Below are positions 1 through 7,512 of a stretch of 10,267 nucleotides of DNA, piece by piece; within the stretch, counting starts at the first letter, position 1; every line of letters begins with the position of its first letter. This DNA comes from Physocladia obscura (taxonomy: Eukaryota; Chytridiomycota; Chytridiomycetes; Chytridiales; Chytriomycetaceae), in the NCBI GenBank assembly GCA_027596945.1, contig JADGJH010001392.1, positions 1 through 10,267 on the forward strand. The letters run 5' to 3'. The position numbers were made by a program, and so were the translations under genes. The notes beneath the pieces were generated by a model. The model had not been told where the DNA came from and ran no database searches. It worked only from the letters and a program-made list of their open reading frames with translations.

Positions 1-60
1 TTTTTGATGTGTGAAAATAATGAGCAAGAGAGATAACCGAGTGTTTCTTCCAGAAAAGTG

Positions 61-68
61 TATATAAA
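61..68 (+). promoter_or_regulatory. TATA box of the zipper gene
   Basis: TATATAAA lies 90 bases before the ATG at 158, a plausible distance for a fungal core promoter with a short leader. The leader between them is purine-rich, and eight A residues directly precede the ATG, a favourable fungal start context. Assignment rests on motif and position only. Confidence 0.5.
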
Positions 69-157
69 GATAAAAATATACGAGAGGCGAATTGCAAACA
101 CAATCAGTGCTTGGGCGAGTGGGAGGCGGGTTTCCCAAATTGAAAAGGGAAAAAAAA

Positions 158-1302
158 ATGTGCTACGTGCGTACAGTGAATAACAGTGGTACCACCAGCC
201 GCAGCAGTAGCAATACTGTCGCAAACAGTGGACCGCCAGGAGCGGCAGTATCGGGAATCTACACCGATGGCGAGATGGCAGCGCTGCTTCAGGCGGTAGT
301 GACGGCCGCCTCCGACAAACAGCCAATTAATGCTGTTAATTATGATATTGCAGCCAGTTCTGCAGAGGCAAACTTCGCCAGTCTGTCGCCGAGCGGCTCA
401 AGCGTATCGCTGATGGATCAGTTGCTTTTGGGTGAGTATGTTAGCGTATTAGCGCTGAGTGGATTGGCGGATTAACGGTTTAGTGTTTTTGGTTTGAGTT
501 TGTGAGTTAACAATCACGTGACTTGCCAGACTCGTTTGTTTTCGAAGATTCGTGGCTCGGTACGCCAACCACAAACACAAAAACAAACTCCGCGTCGTCC
601 GAACCGTCGGCGTCCGACTTTTCTCTGTTTGGCGACGGCGCTGCAATTCTCGGCGAACTTGCGTGGCAGCCACCGTCCCAAAAATCGCAAACAGTTCAAA
701 ACCACCAAATCAATGCCAATCCATTGCAAGCAGTTGCAACAGAATCCACCGCGTCTTCTCCTTCAGAATTTATGCTTCCCCACCAGCTGCACCAACATCA
801 ACACGCCATCTGGTCCTCCATCCAAGCTTCTGGTGCTTCGCCTATCCTTCCGTCACCTCTCGCCTCCTCCCCAGCTCCACAGCAGGCAAATATTATTGTC
901 CCACTTCCTCAGTCGCCCCCTTTTCCAATCACTATCCAGGTCTCTGTTCCTTCAAATGTTCTTACGAAAAAACGCCCTCTCGAAATGATGGAACCTTCAG
1001 TCATCCAGGAACAGAAACAAGAACCCGCCCGCAAATCGAAAAAGTCTGTAAAGGTAATCAAATATCCTTCCTGTCTCAATTCAATCCTAAAATTAAAATA
1101 ATTTCAGATGGTCAATCTTGAAACAAAATGTAAAGACCTCGAACGAGAAAACTCGGTACTTCAAGTCAAACTAGCTATCATGGAGAATGGCACGAAATTT
1201 TTTGTTCAACGCGAAAAAGAGCTTTTGGATCGTGTGCATGCCCTTGAATCTCAGCTCAACGAATCTCATCGCGCCATGCTCAACCAAATGACTCTGTCGT
1301 GA
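158..1302 (+). CDS. Leucine-zipper (bZIP-like) transcription regulator with atypical basic region
   Basis: Three exons: 158-431, 530-1053 and 1108-1302. Introns have GTGAGT and GTAATC donors and TTGCCAG and TTTCAG acceptors, and their phases (1 and 0) agree; the product is 330 residues. The C-terminal exon holds a long amphipathic coiled coil with a heptad series L270, L277, L284, M291, F298, L305, L312, starting with a bZIP-like V-N-L-E-T-K-C-K-D-L-E-R-E-N pattern. Just before it are two basic clusters, KKR (238-240) and RKSKK (259-263), likely nuclear localisation or DNA contacts. The classical N-x7-R basic signature is absent, so DNA binding as an ordinary bZIP dimer is uncertain. The N-terminal two thirds is low-complexity (Ser, Pro, Gln, Ala) with aromatic/acidic patches such as DSFVFEDSWLG (92-102), which resemble activation-domain motifs. 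The start is the first ATG of the frame, in an A-rich context; the frame is open upstream only from a non-ATG codon. Inferred role: nuclear dimerising regulator; targets unknown. Confidence 0.75.
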
Positions 1303-1645
1303 TGAAAATATCGATCCAGTCATCAGCCATCAGCCACCATGCGATACTTGTTGTTATTCTTTCTTTTTTCTTTTTTTTTTTTTGTTGGACTTTTTTTTTC
1401 TCGTTTTATTGTTTCTTTTTGTTGGTGGGTTTTTTTTTCAATACAGTCACTTATTTTACAAGGAATAATGACATATGTTGATACATAAAAAAATTCTCGC
1501 TCAGAATTCTGTTTTTTCTTTGTTATCTCTCGCTTTGACTTTGGAAAATTTTTAAATAAAATTCTGTTAATGGTCGTGCATCTGCACTGCCATTGTCAGC
1601 GCTTCTCAATAAATTCTCGTTCGATTTTTTGATAATTCCTATCTT
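1303..1645. other. Tail-to-tail intergenic spacer, T-rich
   Basis: This spacer separates the zipper gene (+) from the small membrane-protein gene (-), so it should hold both 3' ends. Its first part is strongly T-rich with runs of 9-13 T. AATAAA at 1555-1560 and a second near 1608 on the plus strand are candidate polyadenylation signals for the zipper gene. I see no coding region here on either strand. Confidence 0.5.
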
Positions 1646-2069
1646 CTATTCCCAGCATGATCTAAATCTTAAGTTGGTATTTTGTTTGCAGTTTTCTGAA
1701 ATTTTGTCAATGATTGATTGCACTTGTGCATTTGCCAATAAACAGCAATAATAATTATCCAGGAAAGAAAAGTCATTTAATCTGCTTCTTATTTCATTAA
1801 ATTCGTCTGCTGTCAACTGTATGGCTCGTGGTATGTTTCGGTGGATTTTTTTTTTTGAAACCTGCCACCACGTTAGTGTATTCCCCTTGTCTAAAAATCA
1901 CTGAAACTATGAAGAGATTTGCAGTACTGCCAAATGTGTCTGCAAGCTCATCAAGCAGGTAAAATAAAAATTTAGTTTGTTCGGGCAATATAGTCCAATA
2001 AAGCAATGTAATCAGAAGGAGAAAGAGAATGACGGTGATTGTCGATTTGATTTTGCCACCACTTTTCAT
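1646..2069 (-). CDS. Small single-pass membrane protein, unknown family
   Basis: Two exons on the minus strand, 2069-1862 and 1809-1646, separated by a 52-base intron (GTTTCA donor, TTGACAG acceptor). Intron phase 1 matches on both sides, giving 123 residues. The start is an ATG followed by a lysine-rich N-terminus (K2, K6, K8) and a strongly hydrophobic segment at about residues 9-28, so it is either a signal anchor (type II membrane protein) or a signal peptide. The remaining ~95 residues are soluble-looking with mixed charge and four cysteines (C91, C92, C110, C121), all in exon 2. If the intron were not removed the frame would end after 90 residues with a lysine-rich tail, which looks less natural. 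I recognise no family. The gene is convergent with the zipper gene. Confidence is limited because it rests on splice and phase logic and not on homology. Confidence 0.45.
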
Positions 2070-2631
2070 ACATTGCTATTTGTTTTGGAATTTAAAGTGT
2101 TGTAGTAAGCGAAATAATAAATGAATTTTCAAAGTATTTGGCCAATAGATTTTGAAAAAATATCTGGACAAGCCCAGTAAATTTTTAGAGATAATAGAAT
2201 GCATTATCACAGTGTATTGAATACACAAATTTTGTACTACTGCCATTGCTGTTGCTTGAAATTGGTTTGTTCTTCATTTCTTCCATATATTTTATGTTAT
2301 CATTTTCCTATATTTTTTTGTTTTTTCTTTGCCAAATTCGTATTTTTGACCATTTTGATTTTGAATTTTACTATTTTTCAATTTTTCCACAGGCTTGGAT
2401 TCGAAAGAATCGGGTAGGTGACAAGAAAGTAGACATTAATGAAAAGATTAATACCACATAAATATGTGCATTTTTTTGTCAGACTGTGAAGTGTGATATG
2501 TTTAGTTATTACGGACTTGCTGATGTGCGCAAATTGTAAATTCCAATGAGCTTGCCAACACAACAACTCAAAGTTAGCTGATACTCTCAATTCATTAATA
2601 TCATTTAAGTAAGGTTCGAGTTAGGATTGTG
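2070..2631. other. AT-rich intergenic region, no supported gene
   Basis: It contains the upstream region of the minus-strand membrane-protein gene and long T-rich stretches. A perfect 15-base palindrome (GTGTATT-G-AATACAC) sits at 2212-2226. A splice-acceptor-like TTTTTCCACAG ends at 2391 and a donor-like GTAGGT follows about 20 bases later on the plus strand, but I cannot attach a gene to them. A minus-strand open frame at 2378-2590 is weakly coding-like and might be a further piece of the damaged gene at 2632-3300. Confidence 0.35.
2212..2226. repeat. Perfect 7-bp-arm palindrome
   Basis: GTGTATT and AATACAC are exact reverse complements around a single G. It could be a dimeric-protein binding site about 150 bases upstream of the minus-strand membrane-protein ATG at 2069, or chance in AT-rich DNA. 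Confidence 0.3.
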
Positions 2632-3300
2632 CTATTGGTTAAAAGTGATACGAACATTTCTAACCATCTGCTGTACACCATTCTCTTTAGCCCACCGTAT
2701 GTGATATATGCCATTCGCCAGCCCCTCCCAACGATGGCGATCGCGAGCAACTGCGGGATTGACACTGTGCTGATTTTGCACTTATTGATCGCCCCTGCGG
2801 AGCGACACGTTGAATGGGATTTGAGCTTCTGCGAATTCGCTTTGATTTAAATCAATTAATCCATTCCCATTCCCGTTTGCAATAACGATTTCTCTTGAGT
2901 CACAGTAGTTCTTAAAGGTGGCGTGCGATAGAATCACGTAAATCTCGTCGGTGATAATTTTATTCAAAGCCGTCAGCGGATATGTGTGGTTGTGATTGGG
3001 TAGTACTTTGTGTTTGACCTGCGCATTGAGAATATTACGGGTTTCACACTCATTAAGCCCTGATTTAAGTGAGCCTTCCACGATCCCAAAGGTTTTCCAG
3101 CTTCGAAATCACCATCCCTATACGGATTGGAAAATCGTGAGCAGCCACTACCCACTACAATCGTCAAACTATTGTTTTGTAATGCTTGCCTGAGCTCATT
3201 TGACTTTTAGCAGGAAAGCGGACTGGAAGATTTTGAGTGGCCATAAGCCAATATAAATATCGAATTTTGAACGAAGTGTCTGAGAGTAACAATATTGAGC
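2632..3300 (-). pseudogene. Decaying or misassembled multi-exon gene, unknown family
   Basis: Reading the minus strand from 3300, an excellent acceptor (TTTCTCTAG) is followed by a 34-codon frame ending in TGA at 3196-3198. From 3203, in a frame shifted by one, a second stretch reads NELRQALQNN then LTIVVGSGCSRFSNP. A 53-base intron (3112-3060, GTGATT...TCAG, phase 1) joins this stretch cleanly to a third one at 3059-2782, which contains an EF-hand-like NGNGNGLIDLNQ. That stretch ends in TAA at 2782-2784. The same frame then continues for another 49 coding-like codons (motif GIYHIRWAKENG) to a TAG at 2632-2634. Base composition is clearly richer in G+C than the flanking spacer. I recognise no family. 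The open but interrupted frames suggest a gene broken by one frameshift (about 3200-3209) and one nonsense codon; unusual short introns are the alternative. Confidence 0.4.
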
Positions 3301-3772
3301 CTAGAGAAATATAATCAAAACTCATATGGATTAAACAAAGTTTTCAAATGTGCTAACCTTGGTGGATGCCGGATATTACTGATGAACAAAGTATCCGAAA
3401 ACAATAATAATTTTTTTTTCAGTTTCAGCAAGCGCTTTTGTACTTTTTTTACGCCAAGCAAATGAAATCAAGCTTTATTATCACTTCTCTGCCACCACTG
3501 GGGCACATGACCTCAATAAAAACTTTGCGAGAGATTACGAATTTAATTTGAACACAAAACCTTAACACACGTCACCGAAATGTTAAATGTGTATACACTT
3601 ATTCAAAACATTATCACATTCAGCTACTTTTAGTTTGATTTAAAAATTAAAAGTATTTTAAGCGATTTGTGAATATGATTTTGGCTAACTTTTTTTGATA
3701 TTGGGATACTTAACAAAAAGTGGGTGGAGATAGGTTTTGAAAGGAAACTGTATTTTCCAGAGTTAAAAACGC

Positions 3773-3787
3773 CGATCAAATTGATCG
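3773..3787. repeat. Perfect palindrome with A/T-run flanks
   Basis: CGATCAA-A-TTGATCG is a perfect 7-bp-arm palindrome, with a run of A on its left and a run of T on its right. It could form a short hairpin or be a protein-binding site. No function can be assigned. Confidence 0.35.
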
Positions 3788-3815
3788 TTTTTCGAAAAGC
3801 TGTGTTCCCTTTTCC

Positions 3816-3902
3816 AACATGTGGAAGTCGGCGAAATGCGTCCACCATTCCAATGTCAACCCTCCGTTACTGCGGAACCAATGATTAGGTTTTCCACATG
3901 TT
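3816..3902. repeat. 11-bp inverted repeat enclosing 65 bases
   Basis: AACATGTGGAA at 3816-3826 is exactly reverse-complemented as TTCCACATGTT at 3892-3902. The enclosed 65 bases are more G+C-rich than the surroundings. It might be a minute foldback element or solo terminal repeats, but I see no target-site duplication and no transposase. Confidence 0.4.
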
Positions 3903-4116
3903 TTAATAATAAAATAATGCATAAAATGTATTTTTAAAGGTAAAACAAAAATTGAAAAATGAAAAATATTTCGAATATTCAACACTTTTCCAGTTTTTGA
4001 ACATTTGAAGTCTGGAACTTGCATGCCGAAGAAAGAAGAAAAAAAAAAAATTTCACAGAAATCGAAGCACCAAAAACTTCCAGAATTTTGGCATCATCAA
4101 AAATCTTTGGCCTAAA

Positions 4117-4452
4117 ATGTCGATTGCACCGTATGTTGACTAATTTTTACGAATGAACCAAATATCTCAAACTTTTATTGTTTTATTTTTGGTGGTGTTG
4201 CAGGATTTCAAATATTCCAGGAACCTCATGCGCACATGAGCAGACTTTTGTCTGCGGTTTCAACACCACGCTCTTACTGAATACCATTGTCGGCTGTTTC
4301 GGCGGCGTTGTTGTGCAGATTGATTTCTGTCCAGGAATTGGCGACACGGTCAGTAACGATTACGCCTGTGAATATTTCAAGACTTCTGGAAATAATTATT
4401 TAATCCCGTTTTGTGTTTCTGGACTGGTTCGTTTTTTTTTTATATTTTTTTT

Positions 4453-4483
<31 letters not shown>

Positions 4484-5353
4484 CCTAAATAAACCGACAA
4501 ATGCGCCCAAATTTAGTGTTAGAAAATTTTCCTTCCTCATCTTTTATTATTGATTAAAAACCACATTGAAACAGATTTCCGCGATTTCGAACACCAGCAG
4601 CACTACAGGAACAACTACAGCAATTCAAACCTTAAATATCGCAAAAACAAGTCTGACAACGAGAATCCACACCTCCACCACCGACAATCACTTGATTGCT
4701 TCGTTAAGCTCACCCATACATATTGAAAATTTTATATTTATACTTTTGTGTTGGTAGCATCCCAACAACTCCTGGTGAAAATTGCACTATACAAGCAGCA
4801 TATGTATGCAGTTTTGACAACGTGAAAAAATTAAACACAATTGTAGCCTGCTTTGGCGGAAAAGTGATTGAAATCGGACCATGCGGAGATGAAGATGGTT
4901 TCACGGATTACTCTTGTACGTATTTTCCGGTCTCGTCCAGTATTTATTTGATGCCGTACTGTGTGAATGGCCCGGTTTGTGTTTGCACCAAAAAAGATGT
5001 CCTTCATTTGCTCATAAATCGTTCCTCTTTTTTCTTTATTGGTGGGTCTTCAGGTTCCGACCGCACAAAGTATTTCTCTTCCCAGCGCTACTTCCACGAC
5101 CCACTATGGCGCGATTGCAACGCCAAGTATAGCTGGTGCATCTTACGCTGTGCCAACAATCTACAGAGCACAAGACCTGGTTACTGCGATTCCGGTAACG
5201 GCAAGTGCGGCAAGCACAACTGGCACAAGTTCTACATTTCGGAAGACTTCAGGCGGCAGCCAGAAAAATCAAAAATGGATCAGTGCAATCGGTCGTGTTA
5301 TTTATTATACATATTTGGGTTCTGTTGTCGGGAAGATGATTTTTATTTTATAA
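4117..5353 (+). CDS. Surface/secreted protein with two six-cysteine domains and Ser/Thr linkers
   Basis: Exons: 4117-4130 (possibly the end of a longer upstream exon), 4204-4426, 4575-4702, 4758-4974, 5054-5353. All phases agree (2, 0, 2, 0); the model gives 293 residues. Repeat 1 has cysteines at 14, 22, 36, 47, 60, 75 and repeat 2 at 131, 139, 153, 164, 175, 190. The spacing is C-x7-C-x13-C-x10-C-x10/12-C-x14-C, and both copies share LNTIV-x-CFGG and end CV-x-G. Each repeat is one exon spliced at phase 0 to a Ser/Thr-rich linker exon containing STTGT. The pattern is reminiscent of fungal chitin/carbohydrate-binding cysteine modules (CBM19-like), but this is a resemblance only. The tail 269-293 is hydrophobic after a SGGSQKNQK stretch, which suits a GPI-anchor signal or a membrane segment. 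No convincing in-frame signal peptide is visible, so the true first exon may lie further upstream. Likely role: cell wall or surface protein. Confidence 0.6.
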
Positions 5354-5387
5354 AAACTTTTTGCAATTCGTGGCAAAAAAACGGCAA

Positions 5388-5393
5388 TTTATT
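5388..5393 (-). terminator. Polyadenylation signal after the Siva-like frame
   Basis: AATAAA on the minus strand begins nine bases after the TGA (5403-5405) of the Siva-like frame. It supports a genuine former transcription unit on this strand. It lies within 40 bases of the stop of the convergent cysteine-domain gene. Confidence 0.45.
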
Positions 5394-5402
5394 GATGACA
5401 AA

Positions 5403-5643
5403 TCAGGAACTACAACGCTCTCTGTTAGGAATTGTGTCGTAGGAACGCATAAGGCAGGTGAAGCAAAAGACGACGCCACACATGGCACAGACGTTGCAGC
5501 ATTAGGCACACTGGGCGCGGCCACAGAAAGCGCAGTCAATCAGTTCTGTGCACTCGGTCCCTTCGCTCTTGCGGTATTTTACCATCGACGCCGCCCCTTG
5601 TGCCACTCATCTGTCCCACTGCCACGGCTTTCGCTCCTGCTAA
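5403..5643 (-). pseudogene. Siva-like cysteine/zinc-finger protein remnant
   Basis: Reading from the ATG at 5585, the frame has cysteines spaced C-x2-C-x4-C-x2-C-x3-C-x2-C-x4-C-x2-C-x13-C, ending at the TGA at 5403-5405. This matches the C-terminal zinc-binding region of the Siva family (apoptosis-regulatory protein Siva) position by position, as I know that family. Codon 28 is TAA (5502-5504), inside the third-to-fourth cysteine interval. The terminal TGA falls where the family has one more cysteine. Upstream, a different frame (open from 5643, ATG at 5610) reads AVGQMSGTRGGVDGK, resembling the short GQM...DG segment that precedes the zinc region in Siva. It would join if the AAAA run at 5577-5580 (plus-strand TTTT) were one base shorter. 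One frameshift plus one or two nonsense codons make a pseudogene the simplest reading; sequence error is possible. No acceptor is placed so that splicing could remove the TAA. The cysteine frame prefers C/G at third positions, which supports past coding use. Confidence 0.5.
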
Positions 5644-5778
5644 TCATCATTAACCAAACTGCCTTTTCATTAAATTCAATTTCCGAAAGAAAAAAAAAAT
5701 ATTGAGAATCAACTCGTTTTTAATATATTTAACAGACTATGTAATCAATGGAAAACAATGAGAAAAAAAATTCAACAA

Positions 5779-7512
5779 TTAGCTAGAAATTTTTGCAGAT
5801 TCAGTTCTCGTGGCAAGTGTAAACTGTTCACGTTCCATTTCCGCATGGTTTTCCAGCACCATACGTCTGTTCTCGGTCTTGTAAAACAATGACATGACAA
5901 ACGACATTCCGGCGAGTACAATCAAAATAATCATTCCTCGCCAGAGCTGATTCGTTGTCGGATCAACAAGCGCGTTGGTGACCACAAATAGAATAATGGA
6001 TACAAACTGAGACACCATCATGAGTATTCCTGTGGAAGTTGCTTCGGCTGTTGTTGAAGGTATGCGTCAATAAAATGAGAAACTGACGTTACTACTCCAG
6101 TTCTACCAATAACAATAATAATAATAATAACATACCAACAGGATATGTGCATTCGGCGCCTAATTCAAAAGAAACACTAAACAATGGAAGAGCCCCGCCT
6201 CCTAGAAAAGTAACAGCAATATAGATAAGCGCGCCAATATACTGCACAGTGCCGACATAAAAGCCAACGGAACCAAGCACCATTGCGGCGGCCAAATATT
6301 TCATGCTCTGAATATGACCCTTTGTACGGTCCAAAATAGCACCAATGATTAGCGCGCCAATAATGCCGACGACGGCAAACACGACACCAAAATTGCCAGA
6401 ATCGGATTCAGAGAAGCCGTAGGGCGTGACGTAGTTGCTTACGTAAGTAGACATGAGTTGGAAGGTGGAGTTGACGCCGGTGAAGACAGTGGCGAGCACC
6501 CAGAATGGCCCGTTCTTGGCAATGAGTTTGAGGCCGGCGGTGAAGGCGACGGTGCCCCGGCGCGCAGACTCAGACGGCGGCGTCGGCGGCGCGTTGAACA
6601 CGGCGAGCGACGCGAGGCCCAGCACGGCCGCCAGCACAAAGTACACCAGGTTGAGCGTGTCGACGGCGCTGGCCGCGTCCGACACCAGCGCCGGCGACAG
6701 GAAGAGCCCCGCCGCCCCACCCAGCGGCGACCCCAGGCTCATCACCGCGTTCGCCAAAAGTCGCCCGTTACCCGAGAACCAGTGCGCCGCACACTTCGTC
6801 GATGCTTTTGTGTATGTGCTTGTTATTAGGGCTCCTTATATACTTCGAACGAAAATTTTTCTCAATTTTTCTCAATTACCATCAATCGTGAATGGACTTG
6901 AAAACCCAATCAACGCCGATCCCGCGTAAAGAAGCCGGATCTTCGTCTGCGGATCAGAAGAAGCAACTGTGATCCATCGAAGAAAACACCCAAACGCATT
7001 TATAGAAGCAGCGCTAATCAACGCAGGTCTCAGCCCATGCCTGATTTTCAATCAAAAAGTGGAGATCGCTTTGTTTTAATTAAATCATGACAAAAAGCAT
7101 GACAGACACACACATAAAAATAGAACAAAACGCACGTGTCGAGCAACCATGTTGCTGGGTAAATCGCCGGAAAGAAGGCAATCAAGTTCCACATGTTGAG
7201 GGACGTGATTGTCGTGGTGTCGGTATTGTAGTGCTGGGCGACTGTTGGTGTCACGGCGCCGTATGTGGAAAAGTTCATTGTGTTTGAGAAAGTAATCAAG
7301 AAGATTCCTTTACGGGGGGCGAAGATGTGTAAGATTATTATTGGGTGAGTTGGTAGATATTGGTACACTTTTATTTTACCGGCAACAACAGCAAATCGCC
7401 ATGGATAGAGTCGAAACTGCTGATTAGTTGCTGCGCCAGCACTATCAATTTCAACATCTACGATTTCCTTGTTGGTCGTTGCTACGTCTTCTGTGACTGG
7501 AGCGCTTGCCAT
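5779..7512 (-). CDS. FLVCR-family major facilitator transporter
   Basis: Five exons on the minus strand: 7512-7380, 7307-7136, 7040-6880, 6804-6136, 6047-5779, with matching phases 1, 2, 1, 1; 467 residues. It is a multi-pass membrane transporter of the major facilitator superfamily. Family marks in order: YPWRFAVV then NFSTYG in the first transmembrane region; PATWLLDTHGLRPAL (to about residue 109), the FLVCR-type loop; PFTIDASTKCAAHWF across the exon 3/4 junction, equivalent to PF...TK.AA.WF; SLGSPLGG; and ECTYPVAEATSTGILM across the exon 4/5 junction. Animal FLVCR proteins carry heme, choline or ethanolamine; the substrate here cannot be read from sequence. Length is close to the family (about 500). 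The ATG at 7512 begins an acidic cytosolic N-terminus of about 38 residues; the frame upstream has no ATG. Part of exon 4 is unusually G+C-rich. It is divergent from the velvet gene. Confidence 0.85.
6114..6130. repeat. (AAT)n microsatellite in an intron
   Basis: Nearly six uninterrupted AAT units lie inside the fourth intron (6048-6135) of the transporter gene, directly next to its GTATGT donor. Unspliced, it would read as a poly-leucine run, confirming that this stretch is intronic. Confidence 0.8.

Larger units (their letters stand above)
3301..4116. other. AT-rich intergenic region with small foldback structures
   Basis: No gene can be supported on either strand. It should carry the promoter and possibly undetected first exon(s) of the cysteine-domain gene that follows. 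The only structures I see are the palindrome at 3773-3787 and the inverted repeat 3816-3826/3892-3902. The A-rich stretch before 4059 ends in an acceptor-like TTTCACAG at 4051-4058, which could open an upstream extension of the exon ending at 4130. Confidence 0.4.

Noticed and set aside
1..67. Short ATG frames at 7-36 and 20-67 as upstream ORFs of the zipper gene
   Set aside because: They lie at or upstream of the TATA box and are probably not transcribed.
2199..2461. Plus-strand open frames with acceptor TTTTTCCACAG at 2391 and donor-like GTAGGT
   Set aside because: The translated residues are T-tract hydrophobics with no motif, and I found no partner exon in phase.
3080..3203. SIR2-like nucleotide-binding reading of the minus strand (LTIVVGSG...GSWKAHL)
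   Set aside because: The glycine motif is short and the later part needs reading through what is more plausibly a 53-base intron. Downstream sequence does not look like a SIR2 domain.
3630..4024. Minus-strand open frames of 72 and 82 codons
   Set aside because: No motif, no splice-consistent neighbours, AT-driven composition, and they overlap the palindromic structures.
2782..5504. TAA read as a sense codon, suggested by in-frame TAA at 2782-2784 and 5502-5504
   Set aside because: The long, well-conserved velvet and transporter exons contain many CAA/CAG codons and no internal TAA, and the transporter and the cysteine-domain gene both end naturally at TAA.
5361..5705. Plus-strand 114-codon open frame after the cysteine-domain gene
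   Set aside because: It starts at TTG, has no recognisable motif, and is antisense to the Siva-like frame, whose cysteine spacing is far more informative.
6439..6929. Several open frames on both strands with Arg/Ala-rich products
   Set aside because: They are shadows of the G+C-rich transporter exon; G+C richness removes stop codons from the other frames.
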